NCBI GenBank assembly: GCA_023853785.1 | Contig: JAJIRX010000782.1 | Coordinates: 1 to 64,000 of the forward strand | Origin: Psilocybe azurescens | Taxonomy: Eukaryota; Basidiomycota; Agaricomycetes; Agaricales; Agrocybaceae | Length of the DNA stretch: 64,000 nt | Direction of reading: 5' to 3' | Shown here: one piece after another, positions 11,830-27,299 of the stretch | How positions within the stretch are numbered: the first letter of the stretch is position 1 | How the letters are laid out: every line of letters begins with the position of its first letter | Program-made: the position numbers and the translations under genes | The notes under the pieces: generated by a model | Seen by the model: the letters and a program-made list of their open reading frames with translations, nothing else | Told to the model about the DNA's origin: nothing | The model's database searches: none

Positions 11830-13440
11830 ACAAACCAGAGAGGAATGGTCTAGACTAGATAAGACAACTCTCTCCCTGTTGAGTTAAAGTGAGGGCTGGC
11901 TTTGCCACTAGGTTGTGTAGATGTATGTGGTCTGAGGAGGGCAGGGACGTATGAAGGAGGAGGAATGGATCAGGGAATATAAAATTGCCCTTGAGTATTT
12001 ACTGGGAGGAAGCAACCCGACTTGATTAGGGTAGAATGGTGTGAACGAAGAGTGATGACTGTGGAGGGGCCAAATGACTAGATAAATTGTAGGGATTGAT
12101 ATGGGGGCAGGAGTGAGAATGTAGTCTTGATCCTAATACACTTCAATCGAGTCTGCAGTGTCTGCAAAGCTAGAAGTAAAGCCTGCTGATGGAGTAATGG
12201 CTTGAGCAGCCTGGAGTGATAGATGGTGAAGGATTGTGCGATATTCTCGAACCAAAAAATCAAACAGAGCGGTGAAGTGAATGAGAGATGACTAGGGCGA
12301 TGGATGAAGATGACAACAAGACCAAGATTGCTGAATAAAATATTCTGGAGCAACTGAAGCGATGGGGAGTTGAGGATCTTGATGTAGAGGAAGAATGAAG
12401 GGTCTGGAGGATGATAGGATTGAAATGAATTGGACAAAATTCTCTGTGATGAGAGAACGTGAGTGGTTGGATAGGCTGCTCTAGCCTCTGATGAACGTCT
12501 TGAATAACTGGAGTGATTGTTGAATTTTGTGCTGAATATTGATAGAGATTGATTGAATGCGTGCTTGGAGTGCTGGACTGAGTACTTGATAACTTGAAAT
12601 CTTTGCTGTGAAGAAAGTTGGGGCTTGTAACTTCCTTGTATTCCAAGCGATACTAATACATGGTTTATATACCAGAGAACATAGAAAAATATTTAAAAGA
12701 GATCAAGCGTCCAAACTATACTAATCATTCTGTAGAACGACACCCAGTAGTCCCATCTGTCAACTACATACAATAGATTGAAGGCTGACGGAGTTTAGGA
12801 GTGAAAAATAGAAGGATGAGTAAGTAAGTAACATAGGATGAGTAAGAAGTATAAGCAGGATTATGAAAAGCGAAGTGAGATGAGTAAGAAAGAAGCGAAG
12901 CTGAGTAAGTACAATAAGCAAGAATGACAAAAGGAAGGAAGGATTAATCATATGAAAGTGTCAGACAATAGAAAAGGAGCCAAAATAGCAAACAAGTACC
13001 ATGCTAATGAATAGAACCAGTCTATTCATGGCACAGCTCAGTCATCCATTACCAAGACTGCTGAGTGAGACAAAGATTTGCTGCATATGTGGAATCCAGT
13101 TAAGGACCAAATAGTTGTAGATGACCAAATGCTGGTGACAATGGTGATATATGATGCTGTGCAGTGCTGTGCGTACTAGGATGGATAGGAATGATGTCCA
13201 AGAATAATCTGCACATAGCCTTGAGGTTCAAAATAGATAGACAATTGAATCATTGATAGGGAATGTAACTGATCAAATGGTTGAAGTGGAGATTGAAAGT
13301 TGGAATGGAGCTTGAAGTGGACTGTGAATGGGCTTTGACGTTGAATATTGAGGGATGTGCTTCAGATAAAAATGCAAAATAATAACCCTGGCTTCTGCAT
13401 GCAATGGGGAGTCAAGACAGACACTCTAAGCTTATAGATA
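11830..13440. other. No gene recognised (transposon-flanking DNA)
   Basis: This is low-complexity, purine-rich (plus strand) sequence between LINE copy 4 and the truncated end of the gypsy integrase. Short minus-strand open frames (about 12078-12646) are rich in Ser, Ile, Leu and Phe with no recognisable motif. No LTR partner of the gypsy LTR at 17147-17609 was found here. Confidence 0.5.
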
Positions 13441-16000
13441 AATCTCATATCCAATCAAAATTGGTGTATGACAGCGTAGAAGTTGGTCCGGCGATTGGCA
13501 TGAAGGATGGGTGAGAGGGGTTTCTGTTAATCTTGAATTGTTGACAGATTCTGCAGCCTTTCACATATTGTTTTACAAAGGATCGTAGCCCTGGCCACCA
13601 GTAATGTGTCTTTACTGCGTTGTAAGTCTCAAGTTCTCCGGGGTGTCCTGCCGATGGTAGATTGTGCAAAGATTTTACCACTTGTTGTCGTAGGTTTTGG
13701 TTCTTTGGTATATATGTTTTGTCTTTATAAAAGATGTCATTTTTCCCGTTGAATTCTTCTGTTCTCCAGTCGTCAAGGTCGGTTCATAAATTTGGTGGTC
13801 CTCCTTGTAGTAGAGCTTTCAAGACTTCCACAATATCCGTGTCGAATTCTTCTGAATTGATGATTTTCTGTTGTAATTCGGTGTCGATTAGATTGACAAA
13901 AGTTCCTCTGGTAGTAGAGTCACATCTTCATTATCGTGGTCTTCATCAGGTATAAGATCTGGTCTTCTTGATAAGGCGTCAGATTGAATCATTTTTGTCC
14001 CGGGCATGTGGATTAGTTTCAGATTGAATTCGGATAGGAATAATGACCATCAAGCTTGCCATCTGTTCAGATTTCTTGGGCTTCTGAAGTAGGTCAGGTT
14101 CTTGTGGTCTGAATGAATGATCGTCATATGTTCGGATCCTTGAATGTAATGTCTCCATTCCTGTAATGCTTGTACAATTGCCAGGAGTTCTCAATTGTAG
14201 ATTTGTAGTTCCTTTCCGTCGCTGGAGAAGGTTTTCAAAATGAATGCGCACGGGTGTCTTTTGCCGTTACCATCGAGTTGAGTCAGAACAGCTCCAGATG
14301 CATATTTAGAGGCATCACATTCGATTTGAAATGGTTTGCTTGGGTCTGGCATCGAGAGAACTGGTTGTTCAGTGAATCGTCGTTTTAGTTTGTCAAACGC
14401 TCGTTGAGCTGTGTCCGTCCATTCAAATTTCTTGTCCTTCTTTAGGAGGTCGTTCAGGGGTTGTGCTACCGTAGAGAACTTCCTGATGAATTTTCGGTAG
14501 AAATTTCAAATCCCAGGAATCCTCTGACTTGCTTGACTGTGGTAGGCGCAGGCCAGTCTTGGATTCCTTTAAGTTTCGATTGGTCCATGGAGATTTTTCC
14601 TTCTTCGATTATCATTCCCAGGTATTCGACTTTTCATTGTCTGAAGATGCATTTTTCTGGCTTGAGGTACAGGTCGTTATCCTTTAGTCTTTGTAGGACA
14701 ATCCGTTCGTATTTTGCCAAATCTTCTTGGTTTTCGGCAAAGATTAAGATGTCGTCCATGTAGATAATCACAAATCCTCCAGAGATTTCGGCCTTTGAAC
14801 AGCGAATACATCATGGATTGAAAAGTGGCTGGGGAATTGCATAATCTGAAGAACATAACTGTGGGTTCAAAGAGTCCTTGATTCATTTTGAAGGTGGCTT
14901 TCCGTTGATCTTCCTTTCGAATGCGAACATTGTTGTACCCTTGTCTGACGTCTAACTTGGTAAAGAATTTCGCTTCTTTGAGTTTGTCCAGTAGATCGGG
15001 GGATCCGTTGCAAAGGGTAGGCGTTCTTTATTGTCCATTTGTTTAGATATCGATAGTCTTGACAAGGTCGTAGTTTTCCGTCTTTCTTGGCTACAAAGAA
15101 AAAAAGGTGAAGCGATGTCCGATTCTGATTTGACAATATATCCTTTGTCCAGTATTTCCTTAAGAAATTTGTCCTGTTCGATTTGTTCTTCCGGGGTGAG
15201 GCTGTAGACTTTGCATGGTTTTGGTTTGAACCCAGGTTTCAGTTCAATTTTGTGGTCCCAGGGTCTTGAGATGGGAAATCGATCTGCTGCCTTTTTGTCG
15301 GAAAAGTCCAAGGTAGTCGTGGAGGTCCGGGGAATAAGTTCTTCCAGAGGTTTAGCGGGTGTCTTGTCTTCGTGTTCCATTGCCAGAGTTTGTGAAGCCG
15401 TGGTTTTGCGTTGATCCATGCCTGGTCCATTTCTTCGGAGTCTTTTGCTTCGATAAAATCTATTACCAAAGCGTTGAAGTCCTCAAGTGGTGTGTCCGTG
15501 GTGTCCAAGATGTCTATGATCGGTTCAGTTTCTTCCAGTTCTTCTTCCATAGTGGTAGTGCGGATGGATTTGGAAACCCTCCATTTAACTTTTCCAGTTT
15601 CCCAATCGATGTCGGGGTTTCGTTTTTGAAGCCAAGGTAGACCTAGAATAATCTTTTGTCGTCCTAGTCCAGAGACAAATAGAATTTCTTTGTTTGTTCT
15701 GTTCCCGATGGTAAGATTGAGTTCTACAAAGGTAGAGATCGTTCCTTTCTTGTTGAGAGTTCCGTCCACGTTGTATACTGTGAGGTTTTTCTTCAAGGCT
15801 TTTGTTTGAGTCCTAGTTTCCTAGCATAGTTTTGGTCAATGAATTTTCCACCAGCTCTGGAGTCAATTAGACCCGAGGTTTTGATGATTTGTGGCCTTCT
15901 GTTTTTCATGGCAGAGAAAGAAATCGGTAAATGCATAGATTTATTCTTGAGTGTAGCCATAAATACAGAATAGATGCCTAATCGTGGAGAGACTGACATC
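13441..16000 (-). pseudogene. Ty3/gypsy pol: protease, RT, RNase H, partial integrase
   Basis: Read on the minus strand in order. The protease-like part (15239-15999) has LIDSRAGGKFID and ILGLPWLQKRNP. The RT has [20 protein letters not shown] (about 15060-15110) and catalytic Y-M-D-D (about 14750-14763). RNase H has CDASKYASGAVLTQLDG (about 14270-14320) and SDHKNL. The integrase H2C2 zinc domain has H-PGELETYNAVK with WWPGLRSFVKQYVKGCRICQ (13500-13650). The integrase core and 3' LTR are missing beyond 13441. Several frame breaks and in-frame stops divide the pol frame. The protease shows D-S-R where D-S/T-G is expected. The domain order RT-RNase H-IN places it in Ty3/gypsy. Confidence 0.9.
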
Positions 16001-16026
16001 GATTTGGTTCTCCATTTTAAAAATCC

Positions 16027-17130
16027 TCAGTGTTGGTGTCCTCCTCCTGGTCTCCCATTGCCAAACTTGCCAGTTCTTCTCTTTCCTCCATGTTCAACTC
16101 CCGGATATGGGCGTGAAGGTCCTTTGCTGTCCATTTCTTCTTCAGCAATTCTTTCAGTATGAAGGGATTGTTCTTTTTTCTTCTGAGGGCAATCTAAAGT
16201 GAGATGTCCTGTTTGTCTGCATCTGAAACAAGCCCCCTTTTTCATGAGGCTCGTTCGTTCTTCGGTGGTCATGATGTCGATGTCCATTGCAAAGGGGTCC
16301 CTTCTTGGCACAGATTTGGGAATAAATCGCGCATTCAATTGGGATGGGCCTCTTATTGCCATAGCGAGTTGATAGCTCCTATCGAAAGACATGGCTTTGT
16401 CATACCATTCTTCAATCTTGGTGGGCCTCTTCTCGGACTGGATGATCTTCTGTACTAGTGCTGGGTTCAGTGCTGTTTTGAACATTTCGATCAGGAGTTT
16501 GTTCGCGGTGTCGGAGTCGTTAGACATCCCCGCCTCTCCAACCAGTAGTTTGAACTTGGTTACTAGTTGTTCAGCGGTCAGGTTCTTTTGTCGAAGCATT
16601 TTTAATTTGTCCAATGCATCAATGTCTTCTTCTTCTGGCTTGAATGCCTTCTGGAATTTGTCAATAAATTCCTTGTATGTCAGTAAGTTGATGTCCCCCA
16701 TGTTGAGGTTCAGTTTGTTCTGGACGAATTGTTGTTTCCAAACGACTGCATTCCCTTCTTGCATGTAAGAGAGAATGAACACAATCCGTTTCGGTTCAGT
16801 GTCGTAGACGTCCTTGTTGATCCCCATATAGAGAATACATTCTTGAAGGAATTTCTTGCTCTTAAACCGTTCACCGTTGAAGGGCGATAGGTTTGCTAAG
16901 AGAGAGTTCCCTTGTTTTCGGGGTGTCGATTGTCATTTGTTGGTCAACCATTTGTGGTTCAGAGGGTTCAGAGGGTTCAGAGGCGTTGGTGAAGTATTCT
17001 TCTCCTGACGATAGTCCTGGAGTTCGGGTAGTGGGTTGAACGTCTGATGTAGGTGTTCGTTCACCACTGTCGTTGGTGTTGTAGTTTGCGGAGAAGGTTC
17101 CACGTCAAGATGTTGTGGTGTCTGGTTCAA
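16027..17130 (-). pseudogene. Ty3/gypsy gag with CCHC zinc knuckle
   Basis: The main frame at 16027-16827 carries a retrotransposon gag segment (YMQEGNAVVWKQQFV; FKPEEEDIDALDKLKMLRQ) and one zinc knuckle CFRCRQTGHLTLDCP (C-x2-C-x4-H-x4-C) near 16210. The N-terminal part continues in other frames up to about 17130, where a Pro/Thr-rich leader occurs. A triplicated GTTCAGAGG-like unit at about 16955-16985 lies in this leader. Gag and pol overlap or abut near 16000, and pol continues below. At least one frame break separates the leader from the gag core. Confidence 0.85.
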
Positions 17131-17146
17131 GCTCCTGATACCGCTT

Positions 17147-17609
17147 GTGGGGCGAAGCAGTATGGTAGAGTGAGAAGCTAGTTCTTTTGTTACGATCTCA
17201 AGTTAGAATCACGCAGTGTGCGTAATCTAACCACCAATCGTTTACAAGAACAAGTTCAAGTTCAAGTTGAGCAGGTTAAGCAGATTGGATTCTCAAGAAC
17301 TAGCTAAAGGATACAGTGGATCCTTCCTGGTGTAAATACTACGAACTGTACAGCAAGTTGAAACAAGTTTTAATGTTCATCAACAGATGTATATAAGAAT
17401 AAAGGAAACAGATCAAACGTTCATCAAAAGATGTATCATAAAGATGGAAGCGAAAGTCCATCAAGGATATAATGGAGTTTCGTAGATATGATGGAAGGCA
17501 AAGTTCATCAGAGTGTTCGATGATGTATCAATGATGTGAAAGATGACAAAGAAAAGGAAAAGAAAAGAAAAGAAAAGAGAAAAGAAAAAGAAAAAGACTT
17601 GTTGTAACA
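17147..17609 (-). repeat. Ty3/gypsy 5' LTR
   Basis: On the minus strand the segment starts TGTTACAACAAG (17609 downward) and ends CCCCACA (17147), giving TG...CA ends and a length of about 463 bp. Immediately downstream on the minus strand is CGGTATCAGGAGC (about 17131-17143), which resembles the primer-binding site TGGTATCAGAGC complementary to initiator-Met tRNA. A purine tract of AAAAG repeats (about 17548-17596) lies inside. The boundaries are inferred because no second LTR is present for comparison. Confidence 0.55.
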
Positions 17610-19905
17610 TTCCACCTCTTTCTTCTCAGTATATACAAACAATCTTTATTAGACAACTTCATATATAGATCAGACAGTAGCTACCTACCACCTCAGTACA
17701 AATATTCATGACTGAGGTGAGCCACATTTTACATACTTATTAACTTCTTACTTACTGTACCATAGTGTGGCACTATCACATACATTATAGATACAGGCAT
17801 TCTTAATACAGTCCAAATATTTGTGACTGAGTGTGGCACTGTCACATACATTATAGATTGAGATCTCTACAGATACAGTGATTGTTCTTTAGCTAGTTCT
17901 TGAAAATCATATCTCTACTTTGCTTGATAAACAGCTTGGAACACTTTAATTCTTGATTACTTGACTGTTGGCTTTATTCACACATGTGAATATAAGCTTG
18001 AAGTCATAACAGTAGTAAGGCCTGATTATCAACAGCAATTCTTTATTTGTTAGTTGTGTTCTAAAAATTATGAGTCCTTTATGTAAGTAAAAACTTGTTC
18101 TTTTACACAGAGACCTGGCAAGGGCACAATGTCAAGAATCTATCTTGTGCAAATATATTTCCTGTTTTATCTTTAATAACATGATGTGAACATGATTTTT
18201 GTTGCTCAATATTTCCTATTCTGTTTTCAATAACATGATGTGAATGTGAATTCTATTGCTTTTGTAAAATCAGCTTTCCAGAGTGATTTTTGCCAAATGA
18301 TGCTCAACTCCTTTCATCGCTTTGATAATGTAATGTGAATTCTGAATTCCATTGCATTTGTGATCCAGCACTTTGATTGCACTATCACCAGTTTCAGAGT
18401 GACACTAAAGTCAGAGTGACAAGGCCACCAACAGAGACAAGTAAAGGAGTAAGAGCAGAGGATAAGAAGAGAGCAGAGGATAGACTTATGAGAAATCAAT
18501 GATCTGAAGGTTCACACCAATGATAGTGGAAATCCTAAGAGATTGAAGCTGGGGATCTACCTACAAAACATGCAGCACTTATACTACTCTAGAAGTGACT
18601 TACTAATTAAGATTTTATGATGAGTAATAAGAAAGCAATGAGTAATAATGAGTAATAAACAAGATCATAATAAGTAATGGAAAAGAGTGATGTTGGAAAC
18701 TTCTGGAATAATCAAGATATTAAGAAAGATAAATGATATGATAAATGATAAGATAAAAGATAAAAGATAATTATGAGATGAAAATAGAAGTAAATAAGAG
18801 AAACCCTGACAACCAGTGTTTGTAAATTGACACTTTTCATTTATAACTTCACAACTGCAGCTCTGTTAAATTCTGTTTTTAGCACTCTCATAGAGACAGC
18901 TCATATGCACATTAATTTGAATTTATATATATTTTTATGTTCAATGTAAGGGCCAAAATATTGTAATGAATGTGCCAAAAAGTGCCAAATCAGGCTCTGA
19001 TATCACAAAATGGCTCTCTTTTCTCCAGTTTTTTTTTGCATTGTGTATAGCAAGTTATTCATTATCTAGCTTATAATATTTTGAATCCATAAAGTGTGAG
19101 GAAGGATGGTAAAAGTGTAGATATGACAAGACACTGATATAGTTAACAAAGATTTTAAACTCACATCTTCTCTGGACATTATCTCAACATTGACCTATAC
19201 TTTGTCAAACACTTATTCACTGACACTGCCTCTAAGATTTACAGATGTCACTTCTTCAATGATATCAAGGACCTCTTCCAGTGCAACTTTGACTTTGATA
19301 AGCTTGACTAGGCTAGCAGATATCAGGCATATCACTGGTGTGAGTCCAACATTGTGAACTATGAGTCCTCTTGAGGTGCAGTATTTGTAACTGCAGCTCT
19401 GTTAAGATCTTATTCTTGGCACACTCAAAGACAGCTCTCATGCACACTATTCTATATTTTTTATATTTTTATGTTGAATGCAAGAGTCAAAATATTGTGA
19501 TAAATGTACCAAAAGTGTAAAATTTGGCCCCAACATGGTAAAATGATTCTTTTTCTCTACTTTTTTGGTATTGTGCATAATGAATTATTCAAATTTCAGT
19601 ATATGTAATTATAAATTTTTGATGCTAAAAAGTGTAAGCATAAGTAAGCAAGGATGGTTCAAATCAGTCCCACAAAAGGACTCGTTACGCCATGCAAAGC
19701 AATGGCCATCAAGCCAAGTATAATGAGCATTCAACTCAAGCTGCTATAGGGAAGCGAGGCATGGTTTGTGAAGTATATGAAATGGATCAGCTGCTTCAAT
19801 GCGCTTTGTCACATCACGTGATATAACGACTTCAAAACTACTCGAAAACGCCTTTCAGGTTTTGTCAATATCAATACGCTAATCTCTAATCGACGCACTT
19901 GAAAT
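17610..19905. repeat. AT-rich gene-free DNA with diverged direct repeats
   Basis: No gene is recognised. About 18850-19110 and 19390-19656 are diverged direct repeats: both contain AACTGCAGCTCTGTTAA, later a TTTTTATGTT(C/G)AATG-type segment and CAAAATATTGTGA/ATGAA. Smaller repeats occur at about 17765-17792 and 17832-17859 (GTGGCACT, then TCACATACATTATAGAT) and at 18180-18290 (AATAACATGATGTGAA). These look like remnants of an unidentified mobile element. Confidence 0.55.
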
Positions 19906-22900
19906 ATGTCGCAAATGTATGGCAACGGGAAAGAGACGGAGCAAGATGCGGGTGTGTAATCGAGATAGCTCATACGAACAAGGTGTCTCATTGCTTATAT
20001 TGCTTGTCCACACATTCAGACCAGGTGGATCCTGGATTTATATCATTTTTCACCAAACTGCCTAGCAAATCTCCGGAAATGGGGACTCTTCGACTCTTTC
20101 TCCGCACTTCAAACGACCAATATTACGCTGCATATGGACCCGACGCGTTTTATGTGGCACAGGATGTCTACCACACCAACTCCGTCATCAAGTATCTAGG
20201 GGCAGGTGGTCGATCATCTGGACTCGCTAGTGTTACGCTCAAAGTTTCGGTAGCACACACACTACTTCGCGATGCCCTGACGAGTAAGCAACTGAGGGTA
20301 GAGATTTGGATACCAGAAGCCGGCCAGGGTAAAAAGTGCATTAAATTCCGTTTGGACAAAGAGGTGAGCAGATCGTTCCCGATGTCCCTGGCTTTGAATA
20401 CAAACCTCTTGTATGTTCAGGCATCCCCAGGCAATTTACAGGCCGTCGAAGATCTTTTATTCGCTAATTCTGACTTTGTGTCGGCCCCCATTGTCATGGC
20501 TGTCAAATTAGCGACAGCGCCTCTGGCAGAGTCTACACATACAAAGGTTCGATCTGTTGGAGTAGCCTTTGCCGATACAACGAGTCGGGAGATTGGAATG
20601 TCGGACTTCATTGACAACGAACTTTTCTCGAACCTCGAGGTATTAAATTTACCCATGTCTTGTTGCGGACATAGGAGATTTAATCCTTCTTTAGTCACTC
20701 GTTATCCAACTGTCCGTCAAAGAAGCTATCATTCCAACTGGAACCACATCAGGCACAACCGACCGCGACTTAGATCTCAACAAATTGAGAGCTGTTTTGG
20801 ATCGATGCGGCGTTGTGGTTACGGAGCGCAAGCCGAGCAAGTTGTTGGATACTTCATTCTTGGATTTTTCTCACACATCATGATATTATAGGCGAGTTCA
20901 CGGTAAAGAACCTATCGCACGATCTGCCACGACTTCTAAAAAGTCAAGCAGGATTATCCTCAGCTACTGAGCTGAGCACGAATATCCGTAAGCCTTTCGT
21001 ATGATTTTCGTCATCGGCATAACCCGATGCTCTTTTGCAGCGCAGCTGGCACTCCCGACTGCACCATCGGCATTATCTGCTCTATTGCTCTATTTATCTC
21101 TGCTAAACGATACAACAAATCATGGAATGTATTCCATTAGGACCCACGACTTATCTCAGTACATGAAACTCGACGCAAGTGCGCTAAGAGCGTTGAATTT
21201 GGTGGAGGGTCCAACCAAAGTGGTTCGTCCCTTCTTCCATTTTTTTTCTATCTCCAGTCACCGGGATAAAGCAAATCCACGTTAGGCTTCTAACCAAAAT
21301 ACAACCTTGTTTGCTGTTTTGAATAAATGCAAGACCGCTCAAGGCGCTCGATTACTGGGAACGTGGCTCAAGCAACCGCTAGTCAACTTACATGAAATTT
21401 GTAAGTTTCAGTAAGAGTGCGTGGCAGCATCTCATCTTGTTTCCAGACAAACGCCAAAATCTCGTCAAGATCTTCGCAGACGATACGAACAGTCGGCGAA
21501 CGCTTCAGGTTAGGGGCTACCACTTATTCGCCGTCCTTTGTCTTACGCATGTCTAGGATGAGTATATGAAAGCCATGCCAGATCTTCTTCGCATTTGCAA
21601 ACGGTTCCTGAAGTCGAAAGCGACTTTGGAGGACGTCGTTCGCGTTTACCAGGTGGTACTCAAGGTAATCTCGGCTGGTGGTCCGCCTTCTTGATCCGGT
21701 TGGTTTGACATTTTCCCTAGATTCCTGGAATGGTTGAATCTTTGAGTGCCGTTCAATTGGAAGACGATGAGTCGTCTGCTCTTCTGGATGAACTGTATCT
21801 CAATACCATCAAGGTAGACACTTCCAAACAATTCCTACCTCGGAAGCCCTTACATCGACTTCATAGGAATGCGAATCAAGCCTCGAGAAGTACGGAGAAA
21901 TGGTGGAGCAGACACTGGACCTTAAAGAGCTCGACAACCACAATTATCTCATTAAGCCTGACTATGACCCTCGCCTGCAGGAGCTTGCGGAAAAGCTAGC
22001 TGAGGTGCGGCGACTCATTTTATCCTCGATTTTTCAACTCATATTCCTTAGGTGCGAGATGGTCTGGACGAAGAACACCGTAAAACCGGTCAAGATCTTG
22101 AATTGGAGCTTGACAAGAAACTTCATCTCGAGAACAACCAAGTTTATGGATATTGTTTTAGATTGACCAAAAACGTCTGTGGTCTCTTTCTAAACTGTTG
22201 ATATTTACTCACACTCTGTGGTAATGTCACTTCAGGATGCCAAAAACCTCTCCAAACGCTATATCGAGCTGGGCACCAACAAAAGCGGCGTCTACTTCAC
22301 AACCAGCCGCCTTAAGCAGCATGCAGAAGACTTCAAAGAGACTTCAGCAGCTTATGCAAAAACCCAACAGGGTGTAGTGAAACAGGTGATAGAGATAGCC
22401 GGTACGGATCCACCTTCATTCTGCTCGTCAGACAGTGAGCTAATACGAATTTATCCAAATAAGTTACATATGCCCCCGTTTTGGAGACGCTGAATAACAT
22501 TCTGGCTCATCTCGATGTCACCCTCAGGTCAGCGGCTCAGAGGATAGATACGAGTGCTTGAACTGATTTCCCCTCAGTTTTGCCCATGTTGCAGTCAATA
22601 ACCAATACATCAAACCTGAGGTGGTGAAGCAAGGCAAGGGAGACACGATTGTTTGACACCGTGCTGTCTAATAGATTCTTCTTACAGGATCCGGAAACCT
22701 TATTCTGGCTGAGGCCAGACATCCCTGCCTCGAACTGCAAGACGGGATTGCGTTCATCCCCAACGATGTTGAGATGATCAAAGGTATCTGTCCCCGATTT
22801 ATTTTTAACGAACATGTACTAACTTGCGCACGTACAACACAGACAAGAGTGAATTCCAGATCATAAGTGGGTCGATTGTTCTCGCATATCGGCACCCCTT

Positions 22901-24139
22901 CAAATAATTTCTTTATTCACAGCCGGACCCAACATGGGTGGGAAGTCGACCTACATTCGTCAGGTAAGCCACCTTTCATATTGTAAACCCATTATTCACA
23001 ATTGACAAACCTCATAAGGTCGGAGTCATCGTCTTGATGGCTCAAATTGGCTCTTTTGTTCCATGTACAAGTGCCCAGATACCCGTCTTCGATTCTATTC
23101 TCTGCAGAGTGGGAGCTGGAGATAGTCAGTTGAAAGGCGTATCCACATTTATGGCTGAGATGTTGGAGACAGCGACGATTCTCCGGGTCAATTTACCTTC
23201 TTTCTCCAATACTATATGATCTTCGACTGATTCTTGCATTGCTCCAGTCAGCGACCAAGGATTCTTTGGTCATTATAGACGAACTCGGACGCGGTATGCC
23301 TAGCCCTGTTGCCTTTTCTATCCTGTCCTCACGTTCCCTTTTTATGTGATTAGGTACCTCGACATATGATGGCTTCGGTCTCGCATGGGCTATATCTGAG
23401 TACATTCACATCCGCCAGCTCATCCTTCCAGCCAGACTGAACAGACCTTCCAGATATATCGCCTCTCAAATTCACGCATTCTGCCTGTTTGCAACCCACT
23501 TTCACGAGCTGACTAGCTTAGACCAGCAAATTCCGCATGTCAAGAATTTGCACGTCGTTGCACATGTTACGGAGTCCGACAAAGAATCTCGAGATCAGGA
23601 TATAGCGCTTTTATATAAAGTGGAACCAGGTAATACATAATGATCAACTTTTTTTTGCCAACGACTCACCTCTTCCTCAGGAATCTCGGACCAAAGCTTT
23701 GGTATTCACGTTGCCGAACTAGCAAATTTCCCTCAAGACGTTATCAAGGTTAGGCAGAGTTTTTTTAGCTTTGATGATCTCAACTACTGACCACATTTTA
23801 CTTCACAGCTCGCGAGGAAAAACGCACAAGAGTTGGAAGACTACAACGACAGTGGGTATCTTGTATCTTTCTCTTTGCCTTATCCTCAATGCCTAGCTTG
23901 TTCGTCATAGGTCAATCCGCCAAAGAATTCAGCTCCGAGGTAGTCGACGCCGGAATCAACACAATGGAGACATTCTTCCGAAAGTGGTCATCTGCAGACA
24001 ATCAAGCCAACGGTGATGAAGACATCAACATGGAAGACGACGACGAAGCTCAGCTCAACAACCTCAAAAACACATCAACGAATTACGACCACTCATCCAG
24101 GAAAATCCCTGGTTGCAATCGGTTATAACTGCATTATAA
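19906..24139 (+). CDS. MSH2: DNA mismatch repair ATPase MSH2
   Basis: MSH2 forms the mismatch-recognising heterodimers with MSH6 or MSH3 in the nucleus. About 24 exons can be placed. Exon 1 is 19906-19951 and exon 2 is 20020-20639, which includes [14 protein letters not shown]. The connector and lever follow ([42 protein letters not shown]). The ATPase has Walker [10 protein letters not shown] (about 22924-22950), [13 protein letters not shown], and Walker [12 protein letters not shown] (about 23274-23362). Two introns fit only as GC-AG: 20837-20891 and 22634-22687. Intron 23400-23453 is 54 nt with no stop, so its retention would be silent in frame. Near the end an A5 run (24066-24070) shifts frame: as read the stop is 24126-24128, but the next frame encodes a conserved-looking tail ([12 protein letters not shown]) ending at 24137-24139. 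MSH2 rather than MSH4/5/6 is based on the length and the N-terminal domain. Convergent with the Trm4 gene. Confidence 0.95.
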
Positions 24140-24241
24140 GTTTCCTCGTCGATTATCTTTCGCTTTCTCAGTACTACATCATCGTCGCAATGCTCTTTCT
24201 CTCACACCTTGTACATACATTGATACCGCCATATGAATAAT

Positions 24242-27299
<3,058 letters not shown>

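Noticed and set aside
16955..16985. Microsatellite-like triplicate GTTCAGAGG as a regulatory array
   Set aside because: It lies in the gag leader of the gypsy element and translates as a Leu-Asn-Pro repeat, so it is a coding repeat remnant.
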